DNA of 56,435 nucleotides from an uncultured bacterium (lineage in GTDB: Bacteria > Hydrogenedentota > Hydrogenedentia > Hydrogenedentales > Hydrogenedentaceae). Of this stretch, positions 27,403 to 35,461 are shown in pieces. Position numbers and translations under genes: made by a program. The stretch covers positions 1 through 56,435 of the forward strand of contig CAKZKR010000085.1 in assembly GCA_937124615.1 (NCBI GenBank). The letters are read 5' to 3'. The notes below the pieces were generated by a model. That model was not told where the DNA came from. It searched no databases and saw nothing but the letters and a program-made list of their open reading frames with translations. Within the stretch, counting starts at the first letter, position 1. Every line of letters begins with the position of its first letter.

Positions 27403-28284
27403 TTAACTTTTATTATCAATAACCTTCAATAGAATATTTATATTATTTTGTACACTTGACTCCCATGAATTGCAAGTTGGGCAGGTATAAGGGAAACCGG
27501 ATAGGACAACAGAATAGGCATTTAATTCTGTGGATAGTCTTTTTACAAGTTCTATTTCTCCACTCTGTAAATTTTCGATTATAATTTTTACTCCTGCATT
27601 TTTCCCTTTCTTTATAAGATCACCCCATAAGGAAAGGGTTATCTCCTCTGCACGGGGAAAAGTCGCAACTGTTTTAAATCCCAGCCAATTTGTAAAGTCA
27701 GTTTGGAAAATAGATGTGATAACGGGGATATTTTCAGGTTGAAAACATTTTATATTGTTTAAGATTTGTTGTTCAAAAATCGATATTTCTTTTTTTCTCT
27801 TATCCATTTGTTTTTTATAATCTTCTTCGGAGAGTAGTCCTGCTTTGATTAATACTGTACCGATTTTTTCTAATCCATTGATATAATTTTTAGGGACAAG
27901 CCAATTGCCTTCTACCTGAATATAAATAATTTTATCATTGGATGGCTTGGTTCCGCGGATAAGACTTTTTATGGCGGGTAAATCTTTCTGCCATGTATGT
28001 AAAATAATTAGTTTTGCATTAATAAATTTTTCTATATCGCCGGGTTTAAGGTCGAAATGTCCGGGACATAAGTCAGGGGGAACAACAACAGCCAATTCTG
28101 TATCTTTGCCCGTCAAATCTTTAACAGCAGAATGAATAGCAGAAGTTCCTGCTACAATAGGTTCTTCTGCATATATGTGGGGTGAAAAAAAACCACCCCA
28201 CATATAGCACAGCACTGCTAAAACGATTAGGAGCCAGTAAGAGGTCGAACTTTTAAAGAAATATTGATTATGAATCTTAAACAT
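27403..28284 (-). CDS. znuA: Metal ABC transporter substrate-binding protein (TroA/ZnuA-like)
   Basis: An N-terminal hydrophobic segment (about 16-34) places the mature protein outside the cytoplasmic membrane. The TroA-like pattern is visible: CPGHFDLKPGDIEK (Cys73, His76), ILHTWQK (His96), and a helical linker of about residues 120-170 typical of cluster A-I proteins. There is no His-rich loop. A CPTC motif (268-271) lies close to the C-terminus, where canonical ZnuA has none that I know of. The metal is probably Zn2+ or another thiophilic ion. The ATG overlaps the pseudopilin stop (TAATG). Confidence 0.82.
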   Translation of the reverse strand: MFKIHNQYFFKSSTSYWLLIVLAVLCYMWGGFFSPHIYAEEPIVAGTSAIHSAVKDLTGKDTELAVVVPPDLCPGHFDLKPGDIEKFINAKLIILHTWQKDLPAIKSLIRGTKPSNDKIIYIQVEGNWLVPKNYINGLEKIGTVLIKAGLLSEEDYKKQMDKRKKEISIFEQQILNNIKCFQPENIPVITSIFQTDFTNWLGFKTVATFPRAEEITLSLWGDLIKKGKNAGVKIIIENLQSGEIELVKRLSTELNAYSVVLSGFPYTCPTCNSWESSVQNNINILLKVIDNKS

Positions 28285-29252
28285 TATTGTAACCCAAAAT
28301 GACCAACCTGTCTTGGGATACCAAAGTTGTTTTGTCGATCATCGATAACCGGAAACTTTGAAGGATACCGAATGAATTCAACATGTCCATCCATGTAAAG
28401 GACATTACATCCTCCGGGCATATGATTAAACACAACACCACCTGCGGTATTTGCAGAATCATTTGGGTTTCCAAAAGTGTCAAACATAATCACAATTTCA
28501 CTTTGAGCTTGAGCCGATGCAGCCGGATTATTTATATCTGTGATTGCAAATCGTTCAATTCCTTCACGCAAGCGAGCACAATTATTTGTAGTGGCATATC
28601 CTTTGCCTAAAATTGCAGTCCATGGAAGTTTGGTGGTTACCGGAATGTCACTGTCGAAATTTTTTCTTTTTACTGGAGCGGTAACAGGGTTAACACCGAT
28701 AATGGTTCCTGGCGGGATGGTCTCTATTTCTCCGAGTGTACCTGTTGCATTCCACATGCCATAGAATTCTTCTACATTTGTGATAGCAAAACCATGATAC
28801 CAATAGGAGCGTCCTAATGCGGCTGCTCTGAAATAACGAGCGCTTAGTCTATCATTGTTTTGTTCTGCAGTTTTGATATGGTCCTCAATAGAACCGTCCG
28901 GAAGTCGGGCTGCTACAAATTGTCCCTGAGCATCTACTGATGTATCTGATGGGCATTTTGCAGTGTTTAAGTCATTTAAGTATTCGGGGAAAAAGCCATC
29001 AGGGTCTGGTGCTGCGAAGAGAGGCGCCCCATTCGGATTTGTAAATGGCTGAAGTGGAGGAAACCGTTCTCCTTTAGCCTCATTAGCATACATCTTGAAC
29101 GATAACCCAAATTGCTTTAGATTGTTTTGACAACTGGACCTTCGTGCTGCTTCGCGTGCTCTTGCTAAAGCGGGGAGTAAGATAGCTGCTAAGATCCCAA
29201 TGATTGCGATAACGACGAGGAGTTCGATGAGTGTAAAACCTGTTTTCTTCAT
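28284..29252 (-). CDS. Type II secretion/type IV pilus-like pseudopilin (DUF1559 type)
   Basis: A prepilin leader MKKTG is followed by [24 protein letters not shown]: cleavage after Gly5, methylatable Phe6, Glu10, then the hydrophobic assembly helix. The 322-residue chain ends with [20 protein letters not shown], the H-xn-DG motif seen in the large pseudopilin families of Planctomycetes and related phyla. Cys38 and internal Cys residues suggest disulfides. AGGAGA seven bases before the ATG is strong. Its stop overlaps the metal-binding-protein ATG by one base, so translation is probably coupled. The role is unknown; surface or fibre assembly is the family inference. Confidence 0.92.
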   Translation of the reverse strand: MKKTGFTLIELLVVIAIIGILAAILLPALARAREAARRSSCQNNLKQFGLSFKMYANEAKGERFPPLQPFTNPNGAPLFAAPDPDGFFPEYLNDLNTAKCPSDTSVDAQGQFVAARLPDGSIEDHIKTAEQNNDRLSARYFRAAALGRSYWYHGFAITNVEEFYGMWNATGTLGEIETIPPGTIIGVNPVTAPVKRKNFDSDIPVTTKLPWTAILGKGYATTNNCARLREGIERFAITDINNPAASAQAQSEIVIMFDTFGNPNDSANTAGGVVFNHMPGGCNVLYMDGHVEFIRYPSKFPVIDDRQNNFGIPRQVGHFGLQ

Positions 29253-29282
29253 GATAAAGTCTCCTATGGTTTGTTTTTTTTA

Positions 29283-29333
29283 GTATTACTAATTAATATA
29301 AAAGTAATACCATAATTATAGGGGCAATGTCAA
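29283..29333 (-). promoter_or_regulatory. Promoter and 8-bp inverted repeat ahead of the pseudopilin/metal transporter operon
   Basis: On the minus strand a perfect TTGACA (29328-29333) is followed after 17-18 bases by GTATTA/TATTAC. Those bases begin a perfect inverted repeat, GTATTACT and AGTAATAC, with arms at 29303-29310 and 29283-29290 and a 12-base spacer. The repeat overlaps the -10 and start region, as an operator would. A metal-responsive repressor (Zur or MntR-like) is a guess from the genes it controls. Confidence 0.5.
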
Positions 29334-29357
29334 ATTCTTTTTTTCTGAGAAAATAAA

Positions 29358-30227
29358 TTAATTCTCTATGGGTGAGGTTTGTTCTGGAATAGGTTGTGAA
29401 GACTCATTTATTCCGTAGATGGTAATTATATCCCTTCCACTGTCTTTGTGTTTGGAAATGCTTAAAACATTGTGCTCCTGGCTTTTTATATTTTTTTCGA
29501 TATATTCTTTTGCAGAGGTTTCATCATCAAAAACTTCAATGTTTATGTTGTCGTACTCATCGTATTTAACTCGGAGTTCTCGGGCTAATTCTTGTAGTTT
29601 TTCTCTTGAACTTCCATAAGGAACCACGCCAATAATTCCTTTAATTGAAGGTGCGTTAGCATTCAATTGTTTTACAATATCAGGATTTCTTCCCCATTCT
29701 TCTAAAATACGGAAATAAAATTCCTGAGGCCCTGTAATGGGCTTATCCTTTTTTGAAAGAGTATCGGTGGTAGGAAAAGATGGGAGTGGGGTTCTTGTTG
29801 TAGGATTTCCGGGAATGTATTTGGGTGTGGAATTATGAGTGTTGTCCTGAGGAAAGGGATTTAAACCATAGTTTTGTAAAGTCATTTTTAATTGTTGATT
29901 TTCTGCTTCGAGGTCAGCGATTACATGGTTAACCAGGTAGTCTAAGGTTTGCTGAATTTGTTGTATGGAAATTTTCATTTCTTGCAATTCTTTGAATAAT
30001 CGTTCGTTTGGATTGACAATAAGTGTAGAGGTCTGTTGTGTTTTATTGTCTTTAATTTGAACCTCAACAGGTGAAACCGCTGACGAAGGTTTTGTATCTT
30101 GTGCATCCTGTATGATTACATTTGAAGACGAATTCTTGTTTTCGTTAGATTCCGAAAAAGAATTTATCGGAAGAATGTGTATAAGAATGGTAAGAGCTAT
30201 CAAAGAATGAATATGGATTATTTTCAT
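29358..30227 (-). CDS. Secreted coiled-coil protein of unknown function
   Basis: A Sec-type signal peptide (MKIIHIHSLIALTILIHILP) opens a 289-residue chain. A Ser/Asn-rich linker and a coiled coil (about 80-120, LQEMKISIQQIQQTLDYL and following) come next, then a Pro/Thr-rich linker. A C-terminal alpha/beta domain starts around residue 190 (IKGIIGVVPYGSSREK). I do not recognise a family. It lies 105 bases upstream of the pseudopilin gene, which has its own promoter, and divergently from ruvAB. AAGGA precedes the ATG. Confidence 0.7.
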   Translation of the reverse strand: MKIIHIHSLIALTILIHILPINSFSESNENKNSSSNVIIQDAQDTKPSSAVSPVEVQIKDNKTQQTSTLIVNPNERLFKELQEMKISIQQIQQTLDYLVNHVIADLEAENQQLKMTLQNYGLNPFPQDNTHNSTPKYIPGNPTTRTPLPSFPTTDTLSKKDKPITGPQEFYFRILEEWGRNPDIVKQLNANAPSIKGIIGVVPYGSSREKLQELARELRVKYDEYDNINIEVFDDETSAKEYIEKNIKSQEHNVLSISKHKDSGRDIITIYGINESSQPIPEQTSPIEN

Positions 30228-30367
30228 AATTAAAATCCTTATTTATTATGTTCTGAACGAGTAAAGTTTGTAAAATGAAGACAATAATCCTGTTAAAGGG
30301 TTTATGTTTATTAAATCTGTTTTGTATTTTCTGTCTGTTTTTAAATAGATAACTATTATTAATATTC

Positions 30368-30373
30368 TATAAT
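30368..30373 (+). promoter_or_regulatory. -10 element for ruvAB
   Basis: A consensus TATAAT stands 42 bases before the ruvA ATG in the divergent ruvA/coiled-coil spacer. No clear -35 matches it. AAGGTAG with a six-base spacer is the ruvA ribosome-binding site. The rest of the spacer is AT-rich without other recognisable elements. Confidence 0.45.
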
Positions 30374-30415
30374 AAAAGATAGTATTTTACGATTAAAATT
30401 ATAAGGTAGATATAT

Positions 30416-31024
30416 ATGTTTGATTACCTTCGTGGAGTTATAACAAAAGTGTATCTTAATTCATTAGTATTGGATATACAAGGAGTAGGTTATTTGTTAA
30501 GTGTACCTATCAGTCTTATAAATAGGGTACATTTAAATGAAGAAGCCCTGTTTCCTGTTCATACGGTATGGAGAGAAGACTCTGTGGAATTATACGGTTT
30601 TGAAAATGATGAACAAAAGATACTTTTTCAGAGGCTTATTTCTATAAGTGGTATCGGTCCTAAAACGGCGATGGCTGTTTTATCTACTCTTTCTGTAAAT
30701 GAGTTTCGTCAGGCCGTTATGGGTAATGACTATAATCTAATTGCAACAGCGCCGGGTATAGGGAAAAAAACGGCCCAGCGGTTGATTTTAGAATTTCGAA
30801 ATAGAATGGGAGAGGATACAGAATTATCTACTTTGTTAAACCCACCGGAGGAAAAATGTATAGATACAGATGAGGTATATCAAGCAATGTTATCAATGGG
30901 TTGTTCTGTGGCTGAGGCTAAAAGTGCGGTTTCCTTTGCAAGGAAACAATTAGGGGAAAATGCGAGTGTTGAAGATTTGATAAGGACATCCCTGCAATAC
31001 CTGAAAGGAGGACCTCATTCATGA
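30416..31024 (+). CDS. ruvA: Holliday junction branch migration protein RuvA
   Basis: It binds four-way DNA junctions and recruits RuvB. An N-terminal OB fold ([20 protein letters not shown]) is followed by helix-hairpin-helix [14 protein letters not shown] and a second one at [16 protein letters not shown]. The C-terminal domain is about residues 155-200. The length of 202 is standard. The stop overlaps the ruvB start by four bases. Confidence 0.98.
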   Translation: MFDYLRGVITKVYLNSLVLDIQGVGYLLSVPISLINRVHLNEEALFPVHTVWREDSVELYGFENDEQKILFQRLISISGIGPKTAMAVLSTLSVNEFRQAVMGNDYNLIATAPGIGKKTAQRLILEFRNRMGEDTELSTLLNPPEEKCIDTDEVYQAMLSMGCSVAEAKSAVSFARKQLGENASVEDLIRTSLQYLKGGPHS

Positions 31025-32055
31025 GTTCTGAACATATATTTGCGCCGGAACCGATAGAAGATGAAACTGTATTTGATGAACAGATTCGACCCCAACGATT
31101 GCAGGATTTTCCGGGTCAAGAACCCGTAAAAGAAAAATTATTGATTTCTATCCATGCGGCGAGACAAAGGAGAGAACCATTGGACCATATTTTGCTTTAT
31201 GGTCCTCCCGGCCTTGGAAAAACGACGCTTGCTCGAATTTTGGCTAATGAAATGGGGGTTGCTATTCATCAAACTTCGGGGCCTGTTTTAGAACGACAAG
31301 CAGATTTATCGGCCATTCTAACAGGACTTAATGAGTTTGACATTTTGTTTATTGACGAGATACATCGGTTAAACAGGGCCGTAGAGGAAACTCTATATTC
31401 GGCTATGGAAGATTTTGAAATTGATATTATGTTAGGTAAAGGACCCTCGGCCCGGTCTATAAAATTGGGATTAAAACCCTTTACCCTCATAGGAGCTACG
31501 ACACGAGCCGGTTTGTTAACGCCACCCCTGCGTGCACGATTTGGGGATTCGTGCCGTCTTGATTTTTATTCGCCACAGGAGTTACAAACGATTGTTCTCC
31601 GTTCTGCTCGTATTTTGAATGTATCAATTGATGAAGAGGCTTCTTTAGAGATAGCCCGTCGGTCAAGGGGAACCGCGCGTATAGCGAATCGATTACTAAG
31701 AAGAGTTCGGGATTATGCTCAAGTTAAGGGTGATGGAATAATTACACTTTCTATTGCGAACTCGGCTCTTAAACTTCTTCGAATTGATGACCTGGGTTTG
31801 GATGATATGGATCGTATGTTAATAAAAACAGTCATAGAAAAGTTCTCTGGAGGACCTGTAGGATTAAACTCATTGGCGGTTGCTATCGGAGAAGAACGAC
31901 AAACAATTGAGGAAGTTCATGAGCCGTATCTTATCCAGATTGGTTTTATGAAAAGAACACCCCAGGGGAGAGTGGCTACACCTTTGGCATATAAACATTT
32001 TGGTTTAAAACCACTGGATTCTTATATTCCGCCCCTCTTTTCGGATAATGAATGA
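31021..32055 (+). CDS. ruvB: Holliday junction helicase RuvB
   Basis: The AAA+ motor that drives branch migration with Ruv[20 protein letters not shown] opens the domain, [11 protein letters not shown] is Walker A and FIDEIHRL is Walker [19 protein letters not shown] is sensor 1 with the arginine finger region. The winged-helix C-terminus ends [15 protein letters not shown]. At 344 residues it is full length. ruvC is not adjacent. Confidence 0.98.
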   Translation: MSSEHIFAPEPIEDETVFDEQIRPQRLQDFPGQEPVKEKLLISIHAARQRREPLDHILLYGPPGLGKTTLARILANEMGVAIHQTSGPVLERQADLSAILTGLNEFDILFIDEIHRLNRAVEETLYSAMEDFEIDIMLGKGPSARSIKLGLKPFTLIGATTRAGLLTPPLRARFGDSCRLDFYSPQELQTIVLRSARILNVSIDEEASLEIARRSRGTARIANRLLRRVRDYAQVKGDGIITLSIANSALKLLRIDDLGLDDMDRMLIKTVIEKFSGGPVGLNSLAVAIGEERQTIEEVHEPYLIQIGFMKRTPQGRVATPLAYKHFGLKPLDSYIPPLFSDNE

Positions 32056-32174
32056 TTTAAATGATTTATAAATCTTTACATAATTGTTTTGTACAGGTTA
32101 AAATAAATAATAAAGTCATAATATAGTACGAAGGTTTTCGTTAATAGGTAATATTGAACAAATTGGAATAAACA

Positions 32175-35100
32175 ATGTCTTATCTAAAAATAAGAGATGT
32201 GGTCTGTTTATTAAAGGATACCTCTATAAGTTTTCTTATTTGTTCAATAGATGGTACTATTGAGTACTATGATAAAGATACAAAAAAAAGATTAACAGGT
32301 TCTTTACGAGGGGTTCAATTAGAAGGGGGTCAACTAAATACTTTTATTGAAGTGTATTATCCTGAAGGGGAAGGTATTATTTCTGAAGCATCCGATTATT
32401 GGATGCAAATATGGAAAAGAAAGAAGCATAAGAAGACTCAAAAGAATGATATTGAGGTTTTAGGAGCATTGGGGATACGAATTAAAGGTAGTGAAAATAA
32501 GGGAGAAAAAATTTTATTTTTGGTTTATCCAATTTCCGCAGGGGAATTAAGTAACTACTTCGCAAGGGATGATACCTACATTATAAAAGTTTTGGAGCGA
32601 TTTTCTTTATTGGTTATACAGATTGATTTTTCTGGAAAAGTTCTTCATATCAATGACTATATCAAAAATTTAACCGGATGGAGTCCCGGAGAAGTTATCA
32701 ATAAAAATTGGTTTGAAACATTTGTTCCGGATGAAATAAGAGAGGAGACGATCCAGTTTTTTCAGACAAATAGACTAAAGACAATAGAGAACGATATTTT
32801 GTTTGAAGGTGAGATTTTAACAAAGGAAAATAGAAGACTGTTGATGCTGTGGGCGTGTTTTCCTATTAAGCAACAAAATGGGACTAGTTCAATGTTAATG
32901 TTGGGGAAGGAATTAAGTACACCCCATCGTGAAAAGTTGTTTATGAGGGGCGTTCGTATTGTAAAGGATCAGTTCCAGTGGCTGTGTGAAGACCTTGTTC
33001 ATGGGGTACCGGAAGAAGACGCTTTTTCTAAGGTTTTACATAGTGCAATAGAGATGACTTCTATGGAAGCCGGGGTTGTTTTTAAGGTGTGTCCGAAAGA
33101 GGTTGTTCTAATTTCATCTGAGGGTTTGGAAGAGAAGATTACAAAATCATTACAGAGGATACCTTTGAATAATTTAGTAATTGAAACTATTCTTTTGAGT
33201 AATGATATAGTAGAAATTTCTTCTTTAGGGGATAGTTTCCCTGTTAACTTACAGGAGAAGGGGTTTTTAAAAATCTTTGCCATTCCTGTACGGGCCAATG
33301 AAAAGCCTATGGGTTGTGTTATCTTAGCAACTACTCGTAAAGATATGCTTGATGAAGAGGTTCTCCCTCTTCTCCACTCTATATCGTGTGAGATTGGATG
33401 GTTATTCCTTTGGTATGGAGTTCAGGAATTACAGAGAAGACAGGGGCGTCAATATGAACTGTTAGAACGAATGCTCCCTTATGCTTTGCTATCGGTTGAT
33501 GAAACAGGTGGAATTATAGGATGTAATCAGAGTGGACTTCTTCTATTGGGGGCTGATTGTGAAGATGATTTATTAAAATGCAATATCCGACAATTTATTT
33601 CGAATTGGGAAAAATGGATAGCTGAATTAAGGCTGTATGGGGAAATGAAAACGGCCGATATTCATGAAATTGAAGTAAAAAGCTTAAAAGATGAGAACAT
33701 ACCAACAGAATTTATTGTTGGACATTTTATCCTTGCAAGTCGTTCTTTTTATATGGTATTTTTACGAGACATTCGTTGGCGGAAACAGGCTATAGAAACG
33801 ATACAGCGGGCAGAAGAACGATATAAGGAACTGTTTGAGAATGCAAATGATATTGTTTATACTCATGATTTAACAGGTCGGTTTACCTCATTGAATAAGG
33901 CGGGGATTCAAATTACGGGATATAGTATAGAGGAGGCATTAAATATAAATGTATTTGATATTCTTCTTCCAGAATATCATGAGGTAGCAAGGGAGAGAAT
34001 GCAAAAAAAGTTAAAAGGTGCTCCTCCTACGAAATATGAGGTTGAAATTCTTGCTAAGGATGGACGGAGAATACCCCTGGAAATCAGCACGAGGGTTATT
34101 TATGAAAAAGGAATACCAATAGGGATTCAAGGTATTGCTCGTGATATTACCGATCGAAAAAAGGCAGAAGAAGAACGGAGAAAGTTAGAATTGCAAATTC
34201 TTTACGCTCAAAAATTAGAAAGTCTGGGTGTTCTTGCGGGGGGCATAGCCCATGACTATAATAATATTTTAGTAGGGATTATGGGTAATGCAGGATTGGC
34301 TCTATCACGCTTATCTGAGGATTCGCCTATCCGCGTTTATTTGAAAAGAATTGAAGAGTCAGCGCAACGGGCAGCAGAATTGACCAATCAAATGTTAGCG
34401 TATTCGGGTAAAGGGGTTATTGCCTCAAGGCCACTTCATTTATCTCGACTCGTTGAAGAAATGCGACCCTTGTTAACTGCAGTTATCTCTAAGAAAGCAA
34501 TAGTTGAATACAATTGCCCAGATGATTTGCCTTTTATACACGGGGACGCAGTTCAATTACATCAAGTATTGATGAATCTGGTTACGAATGCTTCAGAAGC
34601 CCTGGGAGAAACACCTGGTAGGATAATGATCCAGACGAAACTTGTTGATTTGACGGAAGAACATATCAAAGAATCGTATTTTTTCGAGCCCGTTAATCCC
34701 GGTAAGTATATATGTCTTGAAGTTTCTGATACAGGTTGTGGAATGGACAAAGAAATGTTAACAAAAATATTTGACCCCTTCTTTTCAACAAAATTTGCAG
34801 GAAGGGGTTTGGGGCTTGCCTCTGTTCTTGGAATTGTGCGAGGACATAAAGGGACTATCAATGTATATAGTGAATCTAACAAGGGAACATGTTTCCGTGT
34901 TTATTTCCCGGTATCAGGAATGACAAGAGAAGGGGAAAAGAATCATGAAGGAAATCAAAAAAAATATGAAAGTAAGAATATAAAAACAGAAACGGCATCG
35001 GATGTAGTTTTATTGGTTGATGATGAAGAGGGGGTATTAGAAGTGGCCCAAGAAGTACTTACACAATTCAATTATAAAACAATTCTGGCAAGAAATGGGA

Positions 35101-35363
35101 GAGAAGCCTTAGAACTATTCAAAATCCATAAAAATGAGTTATCAGCAGTAATACTCGACTTGACGATGCCAGAATTGAATGGATTTGAAGTGTTTCATGA
35201 AATTAAAAATATTGATATAGATATGCCCATTATACTATGTAGTGGTTTCCCGGAACAGGATATTAAACAAAAATTTGGAGAGGTCAAACCTTCTAGTTTT
35301 ATTCAAAAACCTTATCATCCGTTTAATTTAGTAAAAGTTTTAGAAAGTATAATAAAAAAATAG
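32175..35363 (+). CDS. Multi-PAS/GAF hybrid histidine kinase
   Basis: A 1062-residue sensor with no obvious membrane segment, so probably cytoplasmic. The order is an unrecognised N-terminus (1-130), PAS (about 135-250), GAF (265-405), PAS (410-545), PAS (AEERYKELFENAND, 550-675) and HisKA with LGVLAGGIAHDYNN (phospho-acceptor His693). HATPase follows (DTGCGMDKE, GRGLGLASVLG, 795-905), then a receiver with VDDEE and Asp995 (ILDLTMPELNG). The receiver domain suggests a phosphorelay, but no HPt protein or response regulator is nearby. The signal is unknown. It shares architecture with the next kinase. Confidence 0.93.
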   Translation: MSYLKIRDVVCLLKDTSISFLICSIDGTIEYYDKDTKKRLTGSLRGVQLEGGQLNTFIEVYYPEGEGIISEASDYWMQIWKRKKHKKTQKNDIEVLGALGIRIKGSENKGEKILFLVYPISAGELSNYFARDDTYIIKVLERFSLLVIQIDFSGKVLHINDYIKNLTGWSPGEVINKNWFETFVPDEIREETIQFFQTNRLKTIENDILFEGEILTKENRRLLMLWACFPIKQQNGTSSMLMLGKELSTPHREKLFMRGVRIVKDQFQWLCEDLVHGVPEEDAFSKVLHSAIEMTSMEAGVVFKVCPKEVVLISSEGLEEKITKSLQRIPLNNLVIETILLSNDIVEISSLGDSFPVNLQEKGFLKIFAIPVRANEKPMGCVILATTRKDMLDEEVLPLLHSISCEIGWLFLWYGVQELQRRQGRQYELLERMLPYALLSVDETGGIIGCNQSGLLLLGADCEDDLLKCNIRQFISNWEKWIAELRLYGEMKTADIHEIEVKSLKDENIPTEFIVGHFILASRSFYMVFLRDIRWRKQAIETIQRAEERYKELFENANDIVYTHDLTGRFTSLNKAGIQITGYSIEEALNINVFDILLPEYHEVARERMQKKLKGAPPTKYEVEILAKDGRRIPLEISTRVIYEKGIPIGIQGIARDITDRKKAEEERRKLELQILYAQKLESLGVLAGGIAHDYNNILVGIMGNAGLALSRLSEDSPIRVYLKRIEESAQRAAELTNQMLAYSGKGVIASRPLHLSRLVEEMRPLLTAVISKKAIVEYNCPDDLPFIHGDAVQLHQVLMNLVTNASEALGETPGRIMIQTKLVDLTEEHIKESYFFEPVNPGKYICLEVSDTGCGMDKEMLTKIFDPFFSTKFAGRGLGLASVLGIVRGHKGTINVYSESNKGTCFRVYFPVSGMTREGEKNHEGNQKKYESKNIKTETASDVVLLVDDEEGVLEVAQEVLTQFNYKTILARNGREALELFKIHKNELSAVILDLTMPELNGFEVFHEIKNIDIDMPIILCSGFPEQDIKQKFGEVKPSSFIQKPYHPFNLVKVLESIIKK

Positions 35364-35379
35364 ACAAACGTATTTATGG

Positions 35380-35400
35380 TATAATATAATTAGTATTATA
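35380..35400. repeat. AT-only inverted repeat between two kinase genes
   Basis: TATAATA (35380-35386) and TATTATA (35394-35400) are perfect 7-base arms around TAATTAG, in the 98-base gap before the second kinase. The right arm overlaps a consensus TATAAT. It may be an operator, or simply chance in an AT-rich spacer. Confidence 0.35.
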
Positions 35401-35461
35401 ATGTTTTTAATAGAATAAAAAAGATATGTTCGGATTAAACATAATTATTTAAGTTAGTTTT

